Shown here one piece after another: positions 14,407-22,507 of a DNA stretch of 64,000 nt. The notes under the pieces are model-generated. The model made no database searches. It worked only from the letters and a program-made list of their open reading frames with translations, and was not told the origin of the DNA. The number at the start of each line of letters is the position of its first letter. Position 1 is the first letter of the stretch. The DNA is from Kordia algicida OT-1 (GTDB lineage Bacteria > Bacteroidota > Bacteroidia > Flavobacteriales > Flavobacteriaceae), in assembly GCF_000154725.1 (NCBI RefSeq), contig NZ_DS544873.1, forward strand, positions 4,948,649-5,012,648. Direction: 5' to 3'. The translations under genes were made by a program, and so were the position numbers.

Positions 14407-15399
14407 CTATTTGCTCAATTCCTGCAACTTCTTCAACACTTGCAATGCTTTTCCAGAATGCAACGATTCTTTGGCGATTTCGAAACCTTCTTTGGCTTCC
14501 AAACCTTTTACGGTTGCAATTGCCATTCCTGCATTGGCACAAACGACATTGTTTTGTGGATCAGTTCCATTGCCTTTTAAGATATCAGTGAAAATTTTTG
14601 CCGCAGAAGCCACTGAATCGCCACCGTAAATGGAAGCTTGTGTATGTTGTGGAACTCCAAAATCTTCTGGTGTCAGCATTTCTTCCGAATTGTTTCTGAT
14701 GGCCTTTGTCGCACCTGTAAGTGAAATTTCATCATAACCATCTAAGGCATGTAAAATGGTGTAATTTTTATCAGTATTTTGGTATAAATACCCATACATT
14801 CTTGCCAATTCTAAGTTGAATACACCAACCATTTGATTTTTAGGAAACGACGGATTTACCATTGGTCCTAACATATTAAAGAAGGTTTTTACTCCTAAAG
14901 CTCTCCGAATTGGAGCCACATTTTTCATGGCTGGATGAAATAATGGTGCATGCAACACACAAATTCCTGCTTGATCTATGGATTTTTCCAAGAAATCGGT
15001 ATCATTGGTAAATTTGATGCCTAAATACTCCATGACATTTGATGATCCACTTACGGAAGAAACACCATAGTTTCCGTGTTTGGCAACTTTTACATCTGCA
15101 CCCGCAGTAATGAAAGAAGCCAAAGTTGAAATGTTGAACGTATCTTTTCCGTCGCCGCCTGTTCCGCATAAATCAATGGCGTTGTATGCTGATAAATCTA
15201 CAGGAATACACAATTCTAATAATGCATCGCGGAAACCTTTGAGTTCTTCAATGGTGACACTTCGCATCATAAAAACGGTAAGGAAAGATGCAATTTGACT
15301 CGGATTGTACATATCTTTAGAAATGTTGACAATAACCTGTTTGGCTTCTGCTTCTGAGATGCTTTCGTGATTGATGAGTCTGTTTAGTAATTTTTTCAT
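14407..15399 (-). CDS. trpD: anthranilate phosphoribosyltransferase, 330 aa
   Basis: This enzyme transfers the phosphoribosyl group from PRPP to anthranilate. The PRPP-binding signature DLCGTGGDGKDTFNIST (about residues 77-93) is intact, followed by KHGNYGVSSVSGSSNVMEYL. Further on come HAPLFHPAMKNVAPIRRALG and FNMLGPMVNP. Its length fits the family. It is the third structural gene of the operon. The spacers on both sides are long for an operon (127 bp upstream, 39 bp before the GIY-YIG start) and contain repeats. Confidence 0.96.
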   Translation of the reverse strand: MKKLLNRLINHESISEAEAKQVIVNISKDMYNPSQIASFLTVFMMRSVTIEELKGFRDALLELCIPVDLSAYNAIDLCGTGGDGKDTFNISTLASFITAGADVKVAKHGNYGVSSVSGSSNVMEYLGIKFTNDTDFLEKSIDQAGICVLHAPLFHPAMKNVAPIRRALGVKTFFNMLGPMVNPSFPKNQMVGVFNLELARMYGYLYQNTDKNYTILHALDGYDEISLTGATKAIRNNSEEMLTPEDFGVPQHTQASIYGGDSVASAAKIFTDILKGNGTDPQNNVVCANAGMAIATVKGLEAKEGFEIAKESLHSGKALQVLKKLQELSK

Positions 15400-15527
15400 T
15401 TTTTTTAGTGTTGAGATTTTAGTATTGAGAATTGAGACGAGTTAACAACATCATTTTAGTTTCAAACTGTTCTCGACTGCGCTCGAACTGACAATGTTTG
15501 AAAATTCTCAATTCTCACAACTCAGAT
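15400..15527. repeat. trpG-trpD spacer with inverted arms and interspersed repeat
   Basis: The spacer contains GAGAATTGAGA at about 15426-15436 and the complementary ATTCTCAATTCTC at about 15504-15516. A TCGACTGCGCTC-family repeat (15473-15484) lies between them, so the transcript could fold into one large hairpin that places the repeat in the loop. Confidence 0.6.
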
Positions 15528-16094
15528 CTAGTTTTTTACCCAATTTTCCAAGATTTGTTTTCCGTGTGGCGTTAATACTGATTCTGGATGATATTGTACA
15601 CCGCGAACATCGTATTCTTTGTGACGAAGCGACATGATTTGTCCGTTTTCATCATACGAAGTTGCTTCTAGACTTTCAGGCAGCGGATTGGCAACAATCC
15701 ATGAATGGTAACGTCCGACTTCAAAGTTTTTCGGCAAACCTTTAAATAGAGATTCATCATCTACAGAAACTTCTACTTGAGTTGCTACACCGTGATATAC
15801 TTCGGATAGATTTGATAACGTTCCGCCAAAAACTTCTCCAATGGCTTGTTGTCCTAAACAAACACCCAAAATGCTTTTTGTAGGCGCATATTCCGCAATA
15901 ATTGGTTTTAGTAAACCAGCTTCATCAGGAATTCCAGGACCTGGCGAAAGAATGATTTTTTCGTAAGCGTCAACTTCTTCCAACGTAAGTTGATCGTTTC
16001 TTTTTACCGTGACATCACAATCTAAATCTTCTAAATAGTGTACAAGGTTGTACGTGAAGCTGTCGTAATTATCGATGACTAATATTTTTTTCAT
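15528..16094 (-). CDS. trpG: anthranilate synthase component II (glutamine amidotransferase), 188 aa
   Basis: This is a class I glutamine amidotransferase that supplies ammonia to TrpE. It carries DNYDSFTYNLVHYLE at the N-terminus, the oxyanion segment LSPGPGIPDEAG, the nucleophile elbow GVCLGQQAIGE (Cys about residue 79), and GVQYHPESVLTPHG with the catalytic His-x-Glu. Its length is typical of a stand-alone TrpG, not fused to TrpD. A 176-bp spacer separates it from trpE. In other bacteria the same subunit can also serve p-aminobenzoate synthase; here the operon context supports tryptophan. Confidence 0.95.
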   Translation of the reverse strand: MKKILVIDNYDSFTYNLVHYLEDLDCDVTVKRNDQLTLEEVDAYEKIILSPGPGIPDEAGLLKPIIAEYAPTKSILGVCLGQQAIGEVFGGTLSNLSEVYHGVATQVEVSVDDESLFKGLPKNFEVGRYHSWIVANPLPESLEATSYDENGQIMSLRHKEYDVRGVQYHPESVLTPHGKQILENWVKN

Positions 16095-16270
16095 TTTTTC
16101 TTGCTTTTAGCTGTTGCCTTTGGCTGTTAGTTTCGTTTCAAAGTACTTCTCGATATTATTTTCTTTTAGAAAATCACTCGAAGTGACGTTTGGTGTTTCT
16201 TTAGTGATTGCGTTTCTGAGAATCTGACTTTTACATTTAAAATTTAGCATTCAACATTTATAATTTCAAA

Positions 16271-17665
16271 CTATATCGTTTCCGCAATTTCCAAAGCCGT
16301 ATTTAGCGCTCTAAGTTTGTTATATACTTCTTGGTTTTCGTTTTCTTCGTTTGATTTTGCGACAATTCCTGCGCCTGCTTGGTAATGTAATTTGTGGTTT
16401 TTACTGAGAAATGTTCGAATCATAATGGCATGATTGAAGTTTCCATGAAAATCCATAAATCCGATGGCACCACCGTAAAAATCACGGTTTGAGGTTTCGT
16501 ATTTTTCAATCAATTGCATGGCTTTGTGTTTTGGTGCGCCACTTAATGTTCCCGCAGGAAAAGTGTCTGCCACAACTTGCATCGTTAATGCGTTTTTGTG
16601 TTTTTGTGCCGTTACTTTTGATACTAAGTGAATGACATGCGAAAAGAATTGCAATTCTTTATAGGTTTCTACTTTGACTTGGTTTCCGTTCCTACTTAAA
16701 TCGTTTCGCGCTAAATCTACCAACATAACGTGTTCTGCATTTTCCTTTGGATCGTCGAATAAACGTTTCGCGGAAGCGGCATCTTCTTCGTCATTTCCTG
16801 TACGTTTAAAGGTTCCGGCGATTGGATGAATTTCCGTGTGATTGTCTTTTACAACCAATTGTGCTTCTGGGGAAGAACCAAATATTTTAAAGTCGCCATA
16901 ATCAAAGTAGAATAAATATGGCGAAGGATTGATACTTCTTAATGCGCGATACACATTGAATTCGTCTCCTTTAAATTTTTGAATGAATCTTCTGGAAAGT
17001 ACCAATTGAAAAACATCGCCACGATAACAGTGTTTTTTTGCCAGCGCAACATTTTGTTTGAATTGTTCGTCATTTAAATTCGATGTGCGTTCGCCATCAA
17101 TTTTAAAGTTATAGGTTGCGAAGTTTCGCGAACTTAGTAAATGTTCAATCGTAGCAATATTATCTTCTTTTTCATAGCAATGCGAAAAGATGTACGCTTC
17201 GTTTTTAAAATGATTAAACGCAATGATATTTTGGTAAATCGCGTAATACATGTCTGGAATGTTGAGCGATTGTTCTTTTTTGGAAATTGCTACATCTTCA
17301 AAGTATCGAACAGCATCATAGGCAATGTAGCCAAACAAACCATTATTGATGAATTTGAAATCGTTTTTATCTGTTTTAAATTGTTGTGAAAATTCGTGAA
17401 TCAGCGCGGGAACATCGGTTGTAGCTTCAATAGCAATGCTATCTTTTTCTCCATTTGGGTATTCGCGCGTAAGTGTTTCATTTTCCACCTTAATACTCGC
17501 AATCGGATTGCAACATACATACGAAAAGCTGTTTCCGCTAGCGTGATAGTCACTACTTTCCAATAACAAACTGTTTGGATATTTATCTCGAATTTTAAGA
17601 TAGACATTTACTGGCGTAATCGTATCTGCTAGTATTTTTTTATAGGTAGTTTTTAATGTGTACAT
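16271..17665 (-). CDS. trpE: anthranilate synthase component I, 464 aa
   Basis: This enzyme converts chorismate plus ammonia to anthranilate. LLLESSDYH near residue 34 matches the LLES tryptophan feedback-binding motif. The catalytic chorismate-binding region has VFQLVLSRRFIQ, PIAGTFKRTG, HVMLVDLARNDL, FPAGTLSGAPKHKAM and YQAGAGIVAKS. Its length is normal. It is the first structural gene of the operon, and its start codon lies 16 bp past the attenuator terminator, so transcription into it should depend on readthrough. Confidence 0.96.
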   Translation of the reverse strand: MYTLKTTYKKILADTITPVNVYLKIRDKYPNSLLLESSDYHASGNSFSYVCCNPIASIKVENETLTREYPNGEKDSIAIEATTDVPALIHEFSQQFKTDKNDFKFINNGLFGYIAYDAVRYFEDVAISKKEQSLNIPDMYYAIYQNIIAFNHFKNEAYIFSHCYEKEDNIATIEHLLSSRNFATYNFKIDGERTSNLNDEQFKQNVALAKKHCYRGDVFQLVLSRRFIQKFKGDEFNVYRALRSINPSPYLFYFDYGDFKIFGSSPEAQLVVKDNHTEIHPIAGTFKRTGNDEEDAASAKRLFDDPKENAEHVMLVDLARNDLSRNGNQVKVETYKELQFFSHVIHLVSKVTAQKHKNALTMQVVADTFPAGTLSGAPKHKAMQLIEKYETSNRDFYGGAIGFMDFHGNFNHAIMIRTFLSKNHKLHYQAGAGIVAKSNEENENQEVYNKLRALNTALEIAETI

Positions 17666-17680
17666 GGTTCAATTTGTTTC

Positions 17681-17718
17681 AAAAAAAAAGACTTGTCGTG
17701 AATGACAAGTCTTTTTTT
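17681..17718 (-). terminator. trp attenuator: terminator hairpin in the operon leader
   Basis: The arms GACTTGTC and GACAAGTC (17690-17697, 17704-17711) extend through A/T runs on both sides and end in nine Us on the minus strand, 16 bp before trpE. Alternative pairings fit the classical model. Segment 1 (17770-17776, overlapping the third Trp codon) can pair with segment 2 (17742-17747). Segment 2 (17743-17750) can instead pair with the 5' terminator arm (17705-17711), forming an antiterminator with one bulge. Confidence 0.85.
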
Positions 17719-17750
17719 ATATATCTATTATTTGTAAATAGGGACTTTGC

Positions 17751-17807
17751 TCACGATTCTGAAGTTCGTAAGTTCCACCACCAAGTATTTACTAAATTTA
17801 ATTTCAT
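17751..17807 (-). CDS. trpL: trp leader peptide with three consecutive Trp codons, 18 aa
   Basis: The 19-codon frame from ATG 17807 to TGA 17751-17753 reads MKLNLVNTWWWNLRTSES. Codons 9-11 (17775-17783) are all UGG. Three adjacent Trp codons in an 18-codon ORF, just upstream of a terminator and trpE and just downstream of a TAnnTTTG promoter element, are very unlikely by chance. A ribosome stalled there when charged tRNA-Trp is scarce would cover segment 1 and free segment 2 to form the antiterminator. It is too short for standard gene finders. The gene name is used by analogy with enteric trpL. Confidence 0.88.
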   Translation of the reverse strand: MKLNLVNTWWWNLRTSES

Positions 17808-17824
17808 TTGTTGTTTTGTTACTA

Positions 17825-17832
17825 CAAATATA
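17825..17832 (-). promoter_or_regulatory. trp operon promoter, -7 element
   Basis: The minus strand reads TATATTTG, an exact match to the Bacteroidota TAnnTTTG element, placed 17 bp upstream of the leader ATG. A clear TTTG -33 element is not seen. Confidence 0.65.
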
Positions 17833-17861
17833 TAGAAATGAATTTTAGAATAAAAAATATT

Positions 17862-18428
17862 TTAAAATTTTAATTCTACATGTAAATCAAACTCGTCTTT
17901 TATGGCTTTGTCTTTTAGTCCATCAATAAAAGAAGCTGATTTGTATTTGATTCCATATTTTGTACGGTCTACTTTAAGTTTTGCTTCCGCAGAATTGCGC
18001 TCAACTTCCATATCAAAAGTAATTGGAGATTTTTTTCCTTTAATGGTTAATTCGCCATCAACTCTGTATACATTATCGTCAGTTTCAACTACTTTTTTAA
18101 AGTTTAAAATCGCATCAGGATATTTAGTGACATCAAAAAAGTCAGCAGATTTTAAATGTCCGTCTAATTTGTTTTTGTATTCGCCTGATAAATCTGTTGT
18201 GTTAATTGTTGCCATATTGATTGTAAACGTTCCGCCGATCAATTTATCGTCTTTAAATTCGAGCGCACCACCTTTAAAATCGATGGTTCCTTCGTGCTGA
18301 CCTAATACTTTATAACCTGTCCATTTTACAGAACTTGCTTGTGCATCAATTCGTTTTGCTTGTGCGAAAGCTGTGGAAACTGTAGCAAATACAAATAGGG
18401 CTACCAATGTTAAAATACGTGTTTTCAT
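17862..18428 (-). CDS. YceI family periplasmic protein, 188 aa
   Basis: A Sec signal peptide (about residues 1-22, cleavage near AFAQ) precedes a YceI-like domain: SVKWTGYKVLGQHEGTIDFK, then SADFFDVTKYPDAIL and VDGELTIKGKKSPITFD. The fold is a lipocalin-like barrel that binds isoprenoid-type lipids in known members. It lies 41 bp downstream of a MarR regulator on the same strand; this marR-yceI pairing is common in Bacteroidota and suggests coregulation. It is upstream of the trp promoter and not part of the trp operon. Confidence 0.92.
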   Translation of the reverse strand: MKTRILTLVALFVFATVSTAFAQAKRIDAQASSVKWTGYKVLGQHEGTIDFKGGALEFKDDKLIGGTFTINMATINTTDLSGEYKNKLDGHLKSADFFDVTKYPDAILNFKKVVETDDNVYRVDGELTIKGKKSPITFDMEVERNSAEAKLKVDRTKYGIKYKSASFIDGLKDKAIKDEFDLHVELKF

Positions 18429-18469
18429 TTTTTTGTTTTTGTTGTAATTTATTTTGTTTTAGGGCAATT

Positions 18470-18934
18470 TTATGCGGATTGCGAACCTCTTAATTTTTCT
18501 AATAAGCTATTTAGTGTTGTTATTTCTTCGGTTGAAAGTGGTTGAAAAATGGTTTCTTCAAGTATATTCAATTCAGGATCGATGGTGTTTAATAAACTCA
18601 AACCTTTCTTCGTAATAATGATTTCTACTTTTCTACGATTTTCTGGACAAATACTGCGTTTTACATAACCTTTCGTTATTAATTTGTCAATCAATCGAGT
18701 CGTGTTACTATTTTTATGAATCATGCGTTCTTGAATCGTTGCCAAATTTGCAGGTTTTCCTTTTTGACCACGTAGAATTCGCAATACATTAAATTGTTGC
18801 ATGGAAATATCATACTGTTTAAAAAAACTTTGAAACTGCTCCATAAAAATATTACTGCTCACAATAAAGTTTACGGCAGTTTTTTTTGTTAATGGTAGTT
18901 CGGCTTCACTTTTTAAAACATCCTTTAATTTCAT
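18470..18934 (-). CDS. MarR family transcriptional regulator, 154 aa
   Basis: The winged helix-turn-helix core is visible. ISMQQFNVLRILRGQKGKPA leads into the recognition helix region with MIHKNSNTTRLIDKL, and the wing follows in KGYVKRSICPENRRKVEI, which includes the typical D/E-x-R-R positions. N- and C-terminal helices supply the dimer interface. Its length is typical. MarR proteins bind palindromes and respond to small ligands; the likely target is its own promoter and the adjacent yceI. The ligand is unknown. Confidence 0.92.
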   Translation of the reverse strand: MKLKDVLKSEAELPLTKKTAVNFIVSSNIFMEQFQSFFKQYDISMQQFNVLRILRGQKGKPANLATIQERMIHKNSNTTRLIDKLITKGYVKRSICPENRRKVEIIITKKGLSLLNTIDPELNILEETIFQPLSTEEITTLNSLLEKLRGSQSA

Positions 18935-19073
18935 AATTGTAGGTACAATATTTGTATATACAAATGTAATTGAATTTTTAGAGTTTCAAAGTGGGGAAGT
19001 GTTAAAATTTGATTAAAATTAATTTGGAGTTATAATTCTTTGAAACGATAGTTACATAGAACTTGTCTCAATT

Positions 19074-19143
19074 CTCACTACTAATATCTCACTACTAATA
19101 TCTCAATGCCAATATCTCAATGCCAATATCTCAATGCCAATAT
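19074..19143. repeat. five tandem 14-bp units between marR and the DUF1800 gene
   Basis: Units 1-2 read CTCACTACTAATAT and units 3-5 read CTCAATGCCAATAT, each repeated exactly. The block sits in the 267-bp divergent spacer, 58 bp upstream of the DUF1800 start. The two unit types suggest two rounds of local expansion. Confidence 0.92.
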
Positions 19144-19201
19144 TTCAAAACTGTCTTAAAAACATACAAATTAAACTTTTTCAACGTTTTACAGTCATAA
19201 G

Positions 19202-20590
19202 ATGAAACCACTTGTGATGACCATTAAAGAAATAACACATTTATATAATAGAGTAGGATTTGGAATTTCGTTTCAAGAAGCTTCCTCTTTACAGAAACAA
19301 TCTCGTACGCAAGTCGTTTCAAATATATTTGATGCTTCTCGTGAAATGACACCACTTTCTGTCGACGTTTCTGAAATAAAATCACAAGTAAGAGGATTGA
19401 ATCTGAAAGACCGAAAAAAGATTCGTTCGCTCATTAAAGATAGTGTCAAAAAAATACATCAACTTAATATTGCTTGGTTATACAAACTCGGAAATACGCA
19501 AGAATTATTACGCGAAAAAATGACACTTTTTTGGGCAAATCACTTTGTCTGTCACGATAAAAATATTCTTCATTTTCAACAATATCAAAACACACTTCGC
19601 AAGCACGCCTTAGGAAATTTTAAAGATTTTGTCATTGCCATTGCCAAAGAACCTGCCATGATAAAGTATTTGAATACGAAGCAAAATAAAAAACGAAAAC
19701 CCAATGAAAACTTTGCGCGCGAACTCATGGAATTGTTCACACTTGGACGCGATCATTATTCTGAAAAAGACATCAAAGAAGCAGCGCGAGCTTTTACAGG
19801 TTGGAATCATGATTTGATGGGAAATTTTCGCTTCCGCAGAATGCAGCATGATTACGGAGAAAAAACGTTTCTAGGAAAAACAGGAAATTTTAACGGAGAA
19901 GCAATTATTGACATCATTTTACAGGAGAAACAATGTGCGAAATTTATTTGTGAAAAACTCTACCGTTATTTTGTAAACGATTCGTTAGATGCTTCTCGCG
20001 TAGCTGAAATGACCGAACTTTTTTATCAAGATTACGACATTGAAAACCTGATGCGTTTTGTGTTGACTTCCAATTGGTTTTACGACGAAAAAAACATCGG
20101 AACAAAAATAAAATCGCCTGTAGAATTCTTAATCGGCATGCACAGAATTGTACCAATGCAGTTTGAAAAAGAACGCGAATTGGTGTATTTGCAAAAGCTT
20201 TTAGGACAACATTTATTATTTCCGCCAAATGTAGCAGGTTGGAAAGGTGGTAGAAATTGGATCAATCCAAACACAATGATGTTACGACTCCGATTACCTT
20301 CAATTTTGTTGGCAAATGGCGAAATTGCATTGGATGAAAAAGGCGAATTTGAAGACGATTTTCAACGTTTCAATAGCAAACGAAATCGACAGCGAAGATT
20401 AAAAGTTATTCCAGATTGGGAAACTTTTCACGCAAACAATTCCAATACAACCACAGCACAATTGCAAGAAGTATTACTAACAAGTCCGTTGAATCGCGGA
20501 ACAAAACAATACTTAGACAAACTAGCCGATCAGGATTTAAAAGAATACTGCATTCAGTTGATGTCGTTGCCTGAATATCAGTTGTGTTAG
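19202..20590 (+). CDS. DUF1800 family protein, 462 aa
   Basis: The sequence has the DUF1800 layout: HLYNRVGFGISFQEASSL at the N-terminus, MTLFWANHFVCHDKNI (about residues 108-123), NENFARELMELFTLGRDHYSEKD, then EAARAFTGWNH and, late, LLFPPNVAGWKGGRNWINP. The conserved HF and NxARELxELFTLG motifs are intact. No signal peptide is evident. The function is unknown. In many bacteria the family is encoded next to a DUF1501 gene, as here 105 bp downstream, and the two probably act together at the cell envelope. Confidence 0.93.
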   Translation: MKPLVMTIKEITHLYNRVGFGISFQEASSLQKQSRTQVVSNIFDASREMTPLSVDVSEIKSQVRGLNLKDRKKIRSLIKDSVKKIHQLNIAWLYKLGNTQELLREKMTLFWANHFVCHDKNILHFQQYQNTLRKHALGNFKDFVIAIAKEPAMIKYLNTKQNKKRKPNENFARELMELFTLGRDHYSEKDIKEAARAFTGWNHDLMGNFRFRRMQHDYGEKTFLGKTGNFNGEAIIDIILQEKQCAKFICEKLYRYFVNDSLDASRVAEMTELFYQDYDIENLMRFVLTSNWFYDEKNIGTKIKSPVEFLIGMHRIVPMQFEKERELVYLQKLLGQHLLFPPNVAGWKGGRNWINPNTMMLRLRLPSILLANGEIALDEKGEFEDDFQRFNSKRNRQRRLKVIPDWETFHANNSNTTTAQLQEVLLTSPLNRGTKQYLDKLADQDLKEYCIQLMSLPEYQLC

Positions 20591-20674
20591 ATTCCCGCCT
20601 TCGCAGGAATGTAAAATTAGAAGTTATATAGATTCCCGTTTTCACTTCGACTCCGCTCAGTGTAAACATGGGAA
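20591..20674. repeat. solo hairpin repeats between DUF1800 and DUF1501 genes
   Basis: Two hairpins stand here. 20591-20610 (ATTCCCGC-CTTC-GCAGGAAT) is the family that flanks the first GIY-YIG gene. 20632-20674 has ATTCCC and GGGAAT at its ends, and its loop holds a TCGACTCCGCTC interspersed repeat (20647-20658). This looks like one repeat nested in another. No nuclease gene is present. Confidence 0.75.
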
Positions 20675-20695
20675 TACAAAAAATAAATTTTTTGT

Positions 20696-21886
20696 ATGAA
20701 CAGAAGAAATTTTTTAAAACAAGCATCTTTGGCAAGTGCCGCGATGTTTTTACCGAAATTCGTATCAGGCTTCAACTTGATTGATTCCGCTGTAGCGACA
20801 GGAAAAAAACTCGTTATCATTCAACTTTCGGGAGGAAATGATGGCTTAAATACGGTTGTGCCTTTTCGAAACGATATTTATTACAAAAATAGAGCGTCGT
20901 TGGCGCAGCAAAAATCAAACCTCATCGGAATTACGGATGAAATTGGTTTTCACGAAAGTCTCATTGCACATAGCAATTTATATCATAATGGAGAATTGTG
21001 TGTGATTAACAATGTCGGTTATCCGAATCCGAATCGTTCACATTTCCGCGCAACCGATATTTGGCATACCGCGAGTGACGCAACCGAATATCTTCAATCT
21101 GGTTGGATTGGTCGTTATTTAGATGCCACAAAGAGTAAATCGCTTAATGCAATTGAAGTCGACGATAGTTTGTCATTAATAATGAAAGGTGAAACGACAG
21201 ATGGAATTGCCGCGAAGAATCCGAAATTGTTTTATCAAACCACACAAGCGCCGTATTTTAAAAAAGTAGTCAATCATCATGACGATGCGCATTTAAGCGA
21301 ACACAATTTGGGCTATTTATACAAAACGATGGTAACCGCTTCCAATTCGGCAAAATACTTGCATGAAACTTCAAAAACGTTTACCACAAAAACGACTTAT
21401 CCAAAAAATGGATTTTCAAAACAATTGAAGCAAGTAGCGCAATTTATCAACTCAGGATTGCAAACAAAAGTCTATTATGCATCGCTTGGCGGATTTGATA
21501 CACATGCCAATCAAGCCAACAAACAAAAGCGTTTGTTAAAAGTGTACGACGAAGCAATGGCAGCATTTATCAAAGATTTAAAACAAGAAGATTCATTCAA
21601 AGATACACTTATTTTGACCTTTTCAGAATTTGGACGTCGTGTACAACAAAATGCAGCAAACGGAACCGACCACGGAACGGCAAATCAAGTGTTTCTTATT
21701 GGAGAACAGTTAAAAAAGCAAGGTTTTTACAATCCGATGGCAGATTTATCAGACTTAGATTCAAACGGCGATTTAAAATATGATATTGACTTTCGAGAGA
21801 TTTATACGTCTGTTTTAAATAATTGGCTAGATATTGATGCGAAAAAGGTATTAGGCAAGCCATTTAACGGTTTAAATATTGTTTAA
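20696..21886 (+). CDS. DUF1501 family protein with Tat signal, 396 aa
   Basis: The twin-arginine signal MNRRNFLKQASLASAAMFLP points to export in folded form. The mature protein has the DUF1501 (sulfatase-like alkaline phosphatase fold) motifs: VIIQLSGGNDGLNTVVPFRN, the central NVGYPNPNRSHFRATDIWHT, and late FSEFGRRVQQNAANGTDHGT with conserved metal-type His and Asp. The function is unknown. It pairs with the upstream DUF1800 gene, a conserved arrangement. Confidence 0.93.
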   Translation: MNRRNFLKQASLASAAMFLPKFVSGFNLIDSAVATGKKLVIIQLSGGNDGLNTVVPFRNDIYYKNRASLAQQKSNLIGITDEIGFHESLIAHSNLYHNGELCVINNVGYPNPNRSHFRATDIWHTASDATEYLQSGWIGRYLDATKSKSLNAIEVDDSLSLIMKGETTDGIAAKNPKLFYQTTQAPYFKKVVNHHDDAHLSEHNLGYLYKTMVTASNSAKYLHETSKTFTTKTTYPKNGFSKQLKQVAQFINSGLQTKVYYASLGGFDTHANQANKQKRLLKVYDEAMAAFIKDLKQEDSFKDTLILTFSEFGRRVQQNAANGTDHGTANQVFLIGEQLKKQGFYNPMADLSDLDSNGDLKYDIDFREIYTSVLNNWLDIDAKKVLGKPFNGLNIV

Positions 21887-21930
21887 ATTTTGTTAAATGA
21901 ACCTTGAACGAAACTACTTTTCGTATTTTT

Positions 21931-22494
21931 ATGCTGAAAACGATTAACATGCTACAAAAGACGTTATTTTTTGCGATTTGCCTCGTGTTTTTTTCTTGTA
22001 AAAACGAAACGAAAACAGCTAAAACTGTTGTAAATATTGAATCAACAGCAAAAACTGAAACAGTTAAGTCATCTGCGGAAGCAGCTGAAATTCCCGTATT
22101 AAATTTTGAAGAATTTGAAAAATATCTCAACATTGAAGATGACAACATTCATGTCGTAAACTTTTGGGCAACATGGTGCGCACCTTGCGTAAAAGAATTG
22201 CCGTATTTTGAAGCCGTAAATCAGGAATACAAAGACAAAAACGTAAAAGTATTGTTGGTAAGTTTGGATTTTAATTTGAAAAAGTTGAATTCATTCTTGG
22301 CGAAAAATAATTTACAATCTGAAAAAGTATTATTAGACGATCCTGATCAAAACGAATGGATTCCGAAAGTTTCCAATGAATGGTCAGGCGCCATTCCGGC
22401 AACGGTAATTTATAAAAAAGGAAAGCGAAAATTTTACGAGCGTTCCTTTACAAAAGCTGAATTAGAAAACGAATTAAAGAATTTTATAAACTAA
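21931..22494 (+). CDS. TlpA-type thioredoxin-fold lipoprotein, 187 aa
   Basis: A lipoprotein signal (FAICLVFFSCKN) is followed by a spacer and a thioredoxin fold with the redox motif FWATWCAPCVKELPYFEAV. The WCxPC catalytic site is intact, and the cis-Pro strand IPATVIYKKGKR follows. A periplasm-facing role in reducing disulfides is likely. The start is uncertain: the ATG at 21931 or the ATG at 21949 both give a full signal, while the in-frame TTG at 21904 adds only a weak extension. It lies 13 bp upstream of the next redoxin gene, so they probably form an operon. Confidence 0.88.
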   Translation: MLKTINMLQKTLFFAICLVFFSCKNETKTAKTVVNIESTAKTETVKSSAEAAEIPVLNFEEFEKYLNIEDDNIHVVNFWATWCAPCVKELPYFEAVNQEYKDKNVKVLLVSLDFNLKKLNSFLAKNNLQSEKVLLDDPDQNEWIPKVSNEWSGAIPATVIYKKGKRKFYERSFTKAELENELKNFIN

Positions 22495-22507
22495 CAATCC
22501 CACACAA

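Noticed and set aside
17681-17718. Plain terminator of yceI
   Set aside because: It lies 145 bp after yceI, past a TAnnTTTG promoter element and a leader ORF with three Trp codons, and only 16 bp before trpE. An attenuator explains all parts better, though it could also stop yceI readthrough.
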